Assembly (NCBI RefSeq): GCF_014195585.1
Contig: NZ_JACICA010000007.1
Span: 62,001 to 126,000, forward strand
Reading direction: 5' to 3'
Length of the DNA: 64,000 nt
DNA from: Alloprevotella rava
GTDB lineage: Bacteria; Bacteroidota; Bacteroidia; Bacteroidales; Bacteroidaceae
Below, in pieces: positions 46,634 through 54,949 of the stretch. A program made the position numbers and the translations under genes. Under the pieces are notes generated by a model that was not told the origin of the DNA, did not search any database, and saw nothing but the letters and a program-made list of their open reading frames with translations. How positions within the stretch are numbered: the first letter of the stretch is position 1; each line of letters opens with the position of its first letter.

Positions 46634-47848
46634 ATGCGCAGTACATTCAAGATATTATTCTATATCAATCGCAGTAAAGTAAGACAAGACGGCCATACGG
46701 CCATCCTTTGCCGTATCACCGTCGACGGAGCATCGACAGTCATGAGCACCGGAGAGGAGTGCACTCCCGAAGAGTGGAATGTAAAGCAAAGCGAAACATC
46801 CGACCGGAAACTGAATCTCCGGCTGCAGATGTTCAAGGAAAAGATAGAGCAGGCTTACGTCGAGACCCTTCGACGTGACGGGGTTGTCAGTGCCGAGTTG
46901 CTGAAGAATCATTTGCAGAGAACAAACTCTGTTCCGACGATGCTTTTGGAAGCAAGCCGGACAGAATTACAATCGATTGAAGCATGTATCGGTAAATCCA
47001 AAAGCCCAAATACATATCGGAATAATTTTTACTGCGACAGGGAATTGAGCCGCTTTATCAGGAGTAAGAGGGAGACAGACATTCCGATACCGACTCTGAA
47101 CATCGCTTTTTTCGACGAATATCGTTTCCACCTGAAAAAAGAGGGTTACGCCCCTGCTACCATCAACATGCATCTTTGCTGGTTGAGCCGCCTAATGTAC
47201 AAGGCTGTCAGCAGGTGGGTGATTCGCTTCAACCCGTTTGAAGGAGCAAAGTATGAAACGGAGGAACACAGTCCCCGTTTTTTGCAGAAGAGCGACATCG
47301 CCAGACTGCTGGCATTCCCCGTGCAGCATGAGGAGGTGGAACTCTGCCGGAGGATGTTCCTTTTCTCGGTCTTTACAGGTCTGGCTTTTGCCGACATGCA
47401 AAGTTTGCGTGCCTCGCACATCGAGATGAACGGAGAAGGGAGACGTTATATCCGGAAAACGAGACTGAAGACGGAGGTGGAAAGTCTTATTCCCCTGCAT
47501 CCGATAGCGGAACAGATTCTTGCGCTTTATATGAAGGATAGAGACAATGAAAGTGATTATGTGATATTCCCTGATCATGTAAGTGTTGGGAAGTTGAAGA
47601 ACCGGTTGAAAGCTGTTGGTTTGGCATGCGGTATCCGGCAACCGCTGACTTGGCATGTTGCCCGACACAGCTTCGGGACAATGACTTTGGAGGCAGGTAT
47701 TCCGATGGAAAGCATTGCCAGAATGATGGGGCATTCATCTATTTCCAGCACACAAATTTATGCCCAAATCACAGATCAGAAGATTTCAAGGGATATGGAT
47801 CGGTTGATGATAAATATTTCGTCATTATATTATGTAAAACAATCGTAA
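46634..47848 (+). CDS. Tyrosine recombinase (integrase 2)
   Basis: 404 residues, same architecture as integrase 1: RSTFKILFYINRSKVRQDGH arm domain, SAM-like domain, and a catalytic domain with VFTGLAFADMQSL (box 1 without Arg), WHVARHSFGTM (about 340-350), GHSSISSTQIYAQI (nucleophile Tyr about 376). Paired integrases are a hallmark of some Bacteroidetes mobilizable transposons. Both may be needed for integration or one may act in excision; the sequence does not tell. Confidence 0.92.
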   Translation: MRSTFKILFYINRSKVRQDGHTAILCRITVDGASTVMSTGEECTPEEWNVKQSETSDRKLNLRLQMFKEKIEQAYVETLRRDGVVSAELLKNHLQRTNSVPTMLLEASRTELQSIEACIGKSKSPNTYRNNFYCDRELSRFIRSKRETDIPIPTLNIAFFDEYRFHLKKEGYAPATINMHLCWLSRLMYKAVSRWVIRFNPFEGAKYETEEHSPRFLQKSDIARLLAFPVQHEEVELCRRMFLFSVFTGLAFADMQSLRASHIEMNGEGRRYIRKTRLKTEVESLIPLHPIAEQILALYMKDRDNESDYVIFPDHVSVGKLKNRLKAVGLACGIRQPLTWHVARHSFGTMTLEAGIPMESIARMMGHSSISSTQIYAQITDQKISRDMDRLMINISSLYYVKQS

Positions 47849-47853
47849 TTCAA

Positions 47854-47861
47854 TATCTTTG
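47854..47861 (+). promoter_or_regulatory. -7 promoter element of the defence operon
   Basis: TATCTTTG followed by GC, 41 bases before the methyltransferase ATG. The -33 region has no clear TTG. It indicates that the cargo can be transcribed independently of the integrases. Confidence 0.5.
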
Positions 47862-47902
47862 CATGGGATTTATACCTTTTTATCCAATAAAAAGCAATTA
47901 AA

Positions 47903-49168
47903 ATGCTTACATTTATAGATCTGTTTGCAGGTGCAGGAGGATTGTCCGAAGGTTTTATTCGGGCAGGTTATACCCCTTTAGCACATATCGAAATGGACAA
48001 GTATGCCTGCGACACACTGAAAACCCGTGCTGCTTTTCATTGGCTAAAAGCCAACAATCAATTACAAAAATACAAAGATTATCTTTATAATAAACAGGGA
48101 AAAACCGATGGCAGCAAACTTTGGGCGCAAGTTCCGCAGGAAATAACTGACAGCGTTATTCACGAGACTATCGGCGAAGGTACCATAGAAAATATTTTTG
48201 CAAAGGTAGATAAACTCAAAGGCGATAAGCAGGTTGATATTATCATTGGTGGGCCGCCTTGTCAGGCTTATTCTGTGGCAGGCAGGTCAAGAATGGGCAA
48301 AGCCGCGGAAGAAGACCCTCGCAATGAACTCTATAAGTATTATGTAAAGTTTCTTGAATATTATCAACCTGAGATGTTTGTATTTGAAAATGTTTTAGGT
48401 ATCCGAACTGCCAAGAAAGGGCAACCTTTTGAAGATTTGAAACGACTTGTAGATAAAGCCGGGTATATGATGGAAGACCATATACAAATAGCTTCACAAT
48501 ATGGTGTTTTACAACATAGGCAAAGGGTAATTATTGTGGGCTGGAGAAAGGGCACGAAATTTCATTACCCTGAACTGAAAATAGAACAAAATAATTACGA
48601 AGTACTAAAAGATTTATTTTCCGATTTACCGGAACGCAAGCATGGAGAGGGTCAGTTATGCAAACCAATTCTGTACACAAAGCCTCTTTCAAAAATGGAA
48701 TATCTGAAAAAATCAAGTATCCGCAGTAGTGATTTTGATTTTACAACACAGCATATTGCCAGACCAAACAATGCAAACGATCGCGAAATATACAAAATGG
48801 CAGTTGACATGTGGCTGAACGAAAAGAAACGTATTGATTATTCGAAAATTCCTGCTCACCTTCAACACCACAAGAATAAGGAAACATTTCTCAATCGTTT
48901 TCAGGTTGTTGACCCTTATGGGTATTGCCATACAGTTGTTGCCCATATTGCTATGGATGGACATTATTACATTTATCCGACACTTTCCCCAACAATAGAA
49001 AATGTTCGTTCAATAACCGTTCGCGAAGCCGCCAGACTACAATCTTTTCCAGATGATTATTTTTTTGAAGGTAGCAGAAGTGCAGCATTTAAGCAAATAG
49101 GTAACGCTGTTCCTGTGGTTTTGGCTCATAAAATTGCAGAAGAAATAAAAAAACAGCTACTTCTATGA
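47903..49168 (+). CDS. DNA (cytosine-5) methyltransferase
   Basis: 421 residues. Canonical C5 motifs appear in order: I (DLFAGAGGLSEGF, residues 6-18), IV (GGPPCQAYS with catalytic Cys120), VI (FVFENVLGI), VIII (LQHRQRVIIVG), IX (REAARLQSFPDDY) and X (QIGNAVPVVLA). The target-recognition region lies between VIII and IX and gives no specificity by eye. First gene of the operon; it presumably protects host DNA from the nuclease genes behind it. Its stop overlaps the next start by 4 bases (ATGA). Confidence 0.95.
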   Translation: MLTFIDLFAGAGGLSEGFIRAGYTPLAHIEMDKYACDTLKTRAAFHWLKANNQLQKYKDYLYNKQGKTDGSKLWAQVPQEITDSVIHETIGEGTIENIFAKVDKLKGDKQVDIIIGGPPCQAYSVAGRSRMGKAAEEDPRNELYKYYVKFLEYYQPEMFVFENVLGIRTAKKGQPFEDLKRLVDKAGYMMEDHIQIASQYGVLQHRQRVIIVGWRKGTKFHYPELKIEQNNYEVLKDLFSDLPERKHGEGQLCKPILYTKPLSKMEYLKKSSIRSSDFDFTTQHIARPNNANDREIYKMAVDMWLNEKKRIDYSKIPAHLQHHKNKETFLNRFQVVDPYGYCHTVVAHIAMDGHYYIYPTLSPTIENVRSITVREAARLQSFPDDYFFEGSRSAAFKQIGNAVPVVLAHKIAEEIKKQLLL

Positions 49169-49677
49169 ATACAATTCAATTTCAATATTTTCCAAAAAAC
49201 AATCAAATACCAGAATATTTACAAAATATTGTGAGTGTATTTAACACAAACAGTTCTTCTATTTGCTCGCTTCACAACGAGTTAGATAGTAATACTGTTC
49301 TTGGAATAGTATCGAATGGATTGATTAGCTTAGGCTTTGAAATCGAAAGAAGCAAAAAGCGAGAAGACAAAATCCAAGTTCCTGTTTTATTTGGGAAAAA
49401 TGGGAAAATGGAGCAATCTTTTGATGCAGACGGATATCATAAAGAAAAAAAGATCGTCATTGAGGTTGAAGCAGGGCGTGCTGTAACCAACTACCAATTT
49501 CTCAAAGATCTATTCCAAGCTTGTGTGATGAGTGATGTCGATTATTTGGTTATAGCCGTAAGGAATATTTATCGAAAAAATCAAGATTTCGAGAAAGTAA
49601 TATCTTTTTTCAATACTCTTTATGCCTCGGGAAGACTGATTTTGCCATTAAAAGGCATATTAATAATTGGATACTGA
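49165..49677 (+). CDS. Small PD-(D/E)XK-like protein, candidate restriction endonuclease
   Basis: 170 residues. The core looks like a restriction-endonuclease fold: helix, then FDADGYHKEKKIVIEVEAGRA with Asp87/Asp89 and Glu100-Val-Glu102, followed by a helix FLKDLFQACVMSDVDYLVIAV. The motif is D...ExE rather than D...ExK, so the catalytic Lys may be replaced or supplied elsewhere. Coupled to the methyltransferase by a 4-base overlap, which is the expected place for its cognate nuclease. Confidence 0.6.
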   Translation: MNTIQFQYFPKNNQIPEYLQNIVSVFNTNSSSICSLHNELDSNTVLGIVSNGLISLGFEIERSKKREDKIQVPVLFGKNGKMEQSFDADGYHKEKKIVIEVEAGRAVTNYQFLKDLFQACVMSDVDYLVIAVRNIYRKNQDFEKVISFFNTLYASGRLILPLKGILIIGY

Positions 49678-49683
49678 AATATC

Positions 49684-51150
49684 ATGAATTACAATATAAT
49701 ACGAAAAGCACAAGCTATTCCTGAAGCCGCCTCAATGATAGAAACATTTCGGGCAATCGGTTACAATCTTGAAACTGCTATAGCGGATATTATCGATAAT
49801 TCCATTTCTGCCAATGCTCGCAATATCTATATAAATCGTATATGGAGAGGCGGTCAGTCTATTATTACAATAAAAGACGATGGAGATGGTATGAATAGTA
49901 ATGAGATAATCCAAGCGATGCGACCAGGTGCGCAAAACCCATTATCTGACCGCTCTGAAAATGATTTGGGTCGTTTTGGATTAGGATTGAAGACCGCTTC
50001 ATTTTCTCAATGCCGCAAACTTTCTGTACTAAGCAAACGAAAAGATTATGCTTCCGCCTTTTGGTCGTGGGATTTGGATTATGTTGCTCAAAGTGATAAA
50101 TGGGAACTGTTGCAATGGATGCCAGAAGAGCTTAAAGGAGAACTAAATAGCTTATTGTCTGGAACACTTGTTGTATGGTCAGATTTAGATAGGGTTTTGC
50201 CAACAAATACTATTGAAACCGACGAAAATGCGAAACGCCGATTTTCTGATGCTTTGGATAAAGTAAAAAAGCATATTGCGATGACCTTCCATCGCTTTAT
50301 CGAGGATAAAACAATCAAAATATATTGGGGCGAACATGAAATCGAAGCCTGGAATCCGTTTTGCCCAAACGAAAATAAAACACAAGAACAACCTAGTGAG
50401 AATATTAACGGTGGGGCCAAAATGAAAGGATATGTTTTGCCACACAAAAATAATTTCTCGTCAGAGCAAGAATACAAAAGAGCGGAGGGAATAAACGGAT
50501 ATCCAGCACAACAAGGTTTTTATGTTTATCGCGGCAAACGCTTACTTTTGGCAGGCGATTGGCTGGGGCTATTCCGCAAAGAAGAACATTACAAGTTAGT
50601 CCGCATACAAATTGATTTGCCAAATAAACTTGATACTGAATGGCAAATTGACATTAAAAAATCAAAAGCATATCCGCCTGCAGTTTGTCGTGAACAGTTG
50701 TTCTCTTATGCAAAAAACATACGTGCCATTGGTTCAGAGGTTTATCGACACAGAGGTAAAATCTTGAAGCAGCGAGCTGGACAAAATTTTCAACCGCTTT
50801 GGCTGGAGAAGAAAAAAGATAATAAATGGTCATTTGTGGTTAATCGTGAACATTTAATGATTCAGGATTTGAAAGATTTGGCAAAGGAAAAACCAGAACA
50901 AGCGATTGAAAAACTGTTGAAGTTTCTAGAGGAAGCAATCCCTACAAAAACTATATACATTAACGAAGCACAAGGTGAAGAAAAACAGAAAACACCATTT
51001 TCCGATGTTAATACAAATCTGATAAAAGAGGTACTTGCTTTAATGTACAATAATCAAATTGGCCAGGGTAAAACGCCTGCACAAGCAAAAGCTCTGTTGA
51101 AAATACAAGAGCCGTTTAACAATTACGAAGATTTAATCGAGCAACTATAA
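49684..51150 (+). CDS. MORC-like GHKL ATPase
   Basis: 488 residues. The N-terminal GHKL ATP-binding fold has N-box AIADIIDNSISANAR (about 32-46), G1 box KDDGDGM (about 64-70) and G2 box LGRFGLGLKTAS (about 95-106). An S5-like domain and a C-terminal region (FFVYRGKRLLLAGDWLGLF-like, about 275-295) follow. MORC/MutL-type ATPases clamp and remodel DNA on ATP binding, and prokaryotic members are found in restriction systems. The usual catalytic Glu of the N-box is Asp35 here. Separated by 6 bases from the gene before it and flush against the Z1 gene. Confidence 0.85.
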   Translation: MNYNIIRKAQAIPEAASMIETFRAIGYNLETAIADIIDNSISANARNIYINRIWRGGQSIITIKDDGDGMNSNEIIQAMRPGAQNPLSDRSENDLGRFGLGLKTASFSQCRKLSVLSKRKDYASAFWSWDLDYVAQSDKWELLQWMPEELKGELNSLLSGTLVVWSDLDRVLPTNTIETDENAKRRFSDALDKVKKHIAMTFHRFIEDKTIKIYWGEHEIEAWNPFCPNENKTQEQPSENINGGAKMKGYVLPHKNNFSSEQEYKRAEGINGYPAQQGFYVYRGKRLLLAGDWLGLFRKEEHYKLVRIQIDLPNKLDTEWQIDIKKSKAYPPAVCREQLFSYAKNIRAIGSEVYRHRGKILKQRAGQNFQPLWLEKKKDNKWSFVVNREHLMIQDLKDLAKEKPEQAIEKLLKFLEEAIPTKTIYINEAQGEEKQKTPFSDVNTNLIKEVLALMYNNQIGQGKTPAQAKALLKIQEPFNNYEDLIEQL

Positions 51151-53952
51151 ATGAATGATAATTACCAAGTAGCGATAGAGATATGCCAGAGTATAATTGG
51201 CAGAAAAGCAAGTGTTACTGACAGCGAGATAGACGAAGCGGCCATTAAGGCAAAAATGATTTATCCAGACGTTAATGCTGTAAAGTTGAAAAACGATTTA
51301 CTTTCAATGTATAGCGTTAAGATTGATGCATTCCAAATTTTGGAAGGCAGAGAACGCCGTGAGCCTTGGTTGAAAGATTTTCGGGCAAACAAGATGTCAA
51401 AGTGGGAGTTTTGGATGCGCTATGCAGAATATTTGGAAAAGCATAAAAAGTTTGCGCCAAGTGTAATTTTGCAATTGGATGAGCTGACCGACAGAGTCTT
51501 GGACAAACTTTTTAACCCTCAACGCAATGAAATTCAAATCTCGAAAAAAGGACTTGTTGTAGGACAGGTTCAATCAGGTAAAACGGCTAATTATACAGGG
51601 CTTATTTGCAAAGCTGCTGACGCAGGGTTCAATCTTATCATCGTTTTGGCAGGTATTCACAATAATCTGCGAAGCCAAACACAGAACCGCATAGACGAAG
51701 GTTTTTTAGGCTTTGATACGCAATACGAAAGAGCCTACACAATGAATAATACAACAAAAATCGGAGTTGGACTTATTCCTGGTTTTGATAATGCTATAGC
51801 CAATTCATATACGACAAGTCTGGAAAAAGGTGATTTCACAAGCAGAGCAACCAATACGGCAGGCTTCAATTTCAATGCACCACAGCCAATTCTATTAGTT
51901 GTAAAGAAAAATGCTTCTGTTTTAAACCGTTTGTACAAGTGGTTGCAAACCCAGACCATAAATGAAAAAATCACAAACAAATCTCTGCTTATTATTGACG
52001 ATGAAGCAGACAATGCCTCTATCAATACCAATCATAAAGAATTAGACCCTACAACGATAAATAGAAATATTTGCAGCATAATTTCTCTATTCAATCGTTC
52101 TGCTTATGTTGGCTATACAGCAACGCCATTTGCCAACATTTTTATTCCACAGAACGAGGACGATTTGTTTCCACGTGACTTTATCATTAATATTCCTGCC
52201 CCAACAAATTATATTGGTCCCGAAAAGGTTTTCGGTACTTCTATAATTCCAGATGACATAAACAGCGATTTGCTTCCAATAGTCTATCCCATAAAAGATT
52301 ATGATTCCTTTGTGCCACAAGGACACAAAAAAGATGATGACAAACCAAAATTCGAAGATATTCCTGAATCTCTGAGAATAGCAGTAAAATGTTTTATCGT
52401 TACTTGCGCTATCCGAATAGCCAGGGGGCAGGGTATAAAACACAATTCAATGCTTATTCATATTTCTCGTTTTCAAATGTGGCAAAACCACATAAAAGAG
52501 TTAGTCGAAAATCTTTTCAATTATTACAAACACGAGATTGAAGCGAGCGACACTGCTATTTATGAAGAATTTCGTAAGATTTTGGAAGATGACACAGCAA
52601 ATTACAAATCATACAAAACTATAACCAACGAAATAAAAGAGTCAAAATTTAGTGATATTGACAAAAATTTATCTGTACACTCATGGGAAGAAATCAAACC
52701 AATGCTTTTTAAGGCAGTACAGAAAATTGAAGTAAAATCAATTAACGGAACTTCGGGCGATTGTTTGACTTACTACGAAAACGATAAGAACGGAATTTCA
52801 GTAATCGCTATCGGTGGGGATAAACTTTCACGAGGTTTAACCTTGGAAGGACTCTCGGTAAGTTACTTCTTGCGTGCCTCAAAAATGTACGATACACTTA
52901 TGCAAATGGGGCGTTGGTTTGGATATCGCCCCGGATATGTTGATTTGTGTCGCTTATTCACAAGCGAAGAGCTGAATGAATGGTTCAGACACATAACTAT
53001 TGCAAGTGAGGAGTTGCGAGGCGAATTTAACTATTTGGCTGAATCGGGAGGAACACCGGAAAATTACGCTTTAAAAGTCCGCACCCACCCTGGCAGTCTG
53101 CAAATTACCTCTGTTTCAAAAATGCGCTATGCAAAACAGATTTCCGTTTCATGGGCGGGCAGATTGATAGAAAGCTATCAACTACCAATGGATAAAGGCA
53201 TTAAGAAAAGAAATTTGATTGCAACTGACAATTTTATTTCAGCACAAGGAATGCCGGAAAAGAAAGGCAACAATTATTTGTGGCGTAATGTTTCGCCCGA
53301 TGATGTTTGTGATTATCTCTCAAAATTCAAAGTTGCCGACAGTCTAAAGAAAGTTGATCTGGATATGATTAGCAATTACATTCAGGAACTTGTGAAAAAT
53401 GGCGAATTAACTTCTTGGAGTGTAGTTGTAATGAATAAAAATCAACCTGCAGTACAGTACACATTTTCAAACAGCATACAAGCAGGCTGTTTTGACCGTA
53501 ACCGCGCCGAAGATACAAATTGGAACACTTACTACATTCGTAAAAATCACATTGTTGGAAATCAAACCGATGAATTTATTGATTTGGACGAAGATTTGAT
53601 AAACGCAGCATTGAAACGGACACGGCAGCGAAAGGCAGAGCTAAACAGAGTTTGGGACAAAGATTATCCTGCACCCGAAATTGTTCGACAGGAATTCCGC
53701 CCGCGTACAAATCCGCTTTTGCTGATTTATCCGCTTAATCCTGAATGTGCAAATGTTAAGGATAAACATGGAAATATACAAAATGGCACGATTTCGTACA
53801 GCAAAACAGACGATCCATTTATTGGTTTTGTAATATCGTTTCCAAGCAGCAGTACCAACATTGCAATTTCATACGCAGTAAATCAGGTTGCAGAATTTGC
53901 AGAAACAGAGATTTTATTTGACAACGAAAACGATAATGTTTATGACGAATAG
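51151..53952 (+). CDS. Z1-domain superfamily II helicase-like ATPase
   Basis: 933 residues. Walker A GQVQSGKTANYTGLI (about 138-152), Walker B/DEAD IIDDEADNAS (about 281-290), motif III-like GYTATPFANIFI (about 321-332). The Z1 signature GGDKLSRGLTLEGLSVSYFL (about 555-574) and MGRWFGYRPGYVDLCRLF (about 586-603) follow, with arginines typical of motif VI. Z1 ATPases occur beside MORC-like proteins in predicted restriction systems. A C-terminal part of about 300 residues has no recognisable domain. Starts directly after the GHKL stop codon. Confidence 0.88.
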   Translation: MNDNYQVAIEICQSIIGRKASVTDSEIDEAAIKAKMIYPDVNAVKLKNDLLSMYSVKIDAFQILEGRERREPWLKDFRANKMSKWEFWMRYAEYLEKHKKFAPSVILQLDELTDRVLDKLFNPQRNEIQISKKGLVVGQVQSGKTANYTGLICKAADAGFNLIIVLAGIHNNLRSQTQNRIDEGFLGFDTQYERAYTMNNTTKIGVGLIPGFDNAIANSYTTSLEKGDFTSRATNTAGFNFNAPQPILLVVKKNASVLNRLYKWLQTQTINEKITNKSLLIIDDEADNASINTNHKELDPTTINRNICSIISLFNRSAYVGYTATPFANIFIPQNEDDLFPRDFIINIPAPTNYIGPEKVFGTSIIPDDINSDLLPIVYPIKDYDSFVPQGHKKDDDKPKFEDIPESLRIAVKCFIVTCAIRIARGQGIKHNSMLIHISRFQMWQNHIKELVENLFNYYKHEIEASDTAIYEEFRKILEDDTANYKSYKTITNEIKESKFSDIDKNLSVHSWEEIKPMLFKAVQKIEVKSINGTSGDCLTYYENDKNGISVIAIGGDKLSRGLTLEGLSVSYFLRASKMYDTLMQMGRWFGYRPGYVDLCRLFTSEELNEWFRHITIASEELRGEFNYLAESGGTPENYALKVRTHPGSLQITSVSKMRYAKQISVSWAGRLIESYQLPMDKGIKKRNLIATDNFISAQGMPEKKGNNYLWRNVSPDDVCDYLSKFKVADSLKKVDLDMISNYIQELVKNGELTSWSVVVMNKNQPAVQYTFSNSIQAGCFDRNRAEDTNWNTYYIRKNHIVGNQTDEFIDLDEDLINAALKRTRQRKAELNRVWDKDYPAPEIVRQEFRPRTNPLLLIYPLNPECANVKDKHGNIQNGTISYSKTDDPFIGFVISFPSSSTNIAISYAVNQVAEFAETEILFDNENDNVYDE

Positions 53953-54949
53953 TAATCACATATCCAAATTGTGGAAGACGTTGGAGGAAGAGAAGAATAC
54001 CGGACTGGTTAAACGCCTATATTCAAGCGATATACCTTTTTATGTTTATGCTACATTTCAGTACCCTGAAATGTATTATGGCATAGCATTTACTTTCAGT
54101 AACAATATACACATGGATATTTCTTCATTCGTCAATTTGAGAGAATTGAAAGTTATGTTATTAGCCGATACCACTTTCCCAAATTCTCGTCTATTGATAA
54201 TCCAATTGTTACACCCTAACAACCGAGATGTTTTCGCTATTTTGTGTAAAAACCTGATACAGTCGGTTATTACTCTGAATACCGAAGAGAAAATAAGTCG
54301 GACTATTGTCAATCAGCTGGAAAAATGGAAAATGCTTTTTGATAAAAATAGTTCGACAGGTTTAACATCTGATGAGCAACAAGGACTTTTCGGTGAATTA
54401 CATTTTTGCCAAAAATTTTTAGCACAATTCAATAACAGACCCAATAGTGTGCTTAACACTTGGGTTGGTGTTGATAAGGCATTACGCGATTTTCAGGACA
54501 ATAGTTGGGCAGTGGAAGTCAAAACTACCTCAACCAATAATCCGCAGACAGTAGCCATCAACGGAGAAAGGCAGTTAGACGAAACCTTGCTCGACAATCT
54601 ATTTTTATTTCATCTTTCAGTCGAGATTTCAAATGGTAATGGACAAACGCTTTGCCAAAAAATTTCCGAAATTCGTAAGTTTCTCGAAAATGACACACCT
54701 GCTTTGTCGCTTTTTAATGCCAAACTGTTTGAAGCCGGATATCTGGATAGACATGAACCGTTTTATCAGGACAAGTTTTACCAAATCCGCAGCGAGAATT
54801 TTTACAAAGTTGAAAATAATTTTCCTCGCATTAGAGAGAATGAACTTCGCAGTGGTGTAAGCGATGTAAGATACGCTATCATTCTTGCAATGTGTGACGA
54901 GTATTTAGTTTCTGAAAATCAACTATTCAACATACTTAGACAATCATGA
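53942..54949 (+). CDS. PD-(D/E)XK nuclease-like protein (DUF4420-like)
   Basis: 335 residues from MTNSNHISKLW. The middle has GLFGELHFCQKFL then WAVEVKTTSTNNPQTVAI, i.e. a Glu helix followed by D...ExK (VEVKTT), the PD-(D/E)XK core as in DUF4420-type proteins. This is a second nuclease candidate and, unlike the 49165 protein, has a proper ExK. Possible starts are 53936 and 53942; both overlap the end of the Z1 gene (stop at 53952). Confidence 0.75.
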   Translation: MTNSNHISKLWKTLEEEKNTGLVKRLYSSDIPFYVYATFQYPEMYYGIAFTFSNNIHMDISSFVNLRELKVMLLADTTFPNSRLLIIQLLHPNNRDVFAILCKNLIQSVITLNTEEKISRTIVNQLEKWKMLFDKNSSTGLTSDEQQGLFGELHFCQKFLAQFNNRPNSVLNTWVGVDKALRDFQDNSWAVEVKTTSTNNPQTVAINGERQLDETLLDNLFLFHLSVEISNGNGQTLCQKISEIRKFLENDTPALSLFNAKLFEAGYLDRHEPFYQDKFYQIRSENFYKVENNFPRIRENELRSGVSDVRYAIILAMCDEYLVSENQLFNILRQS

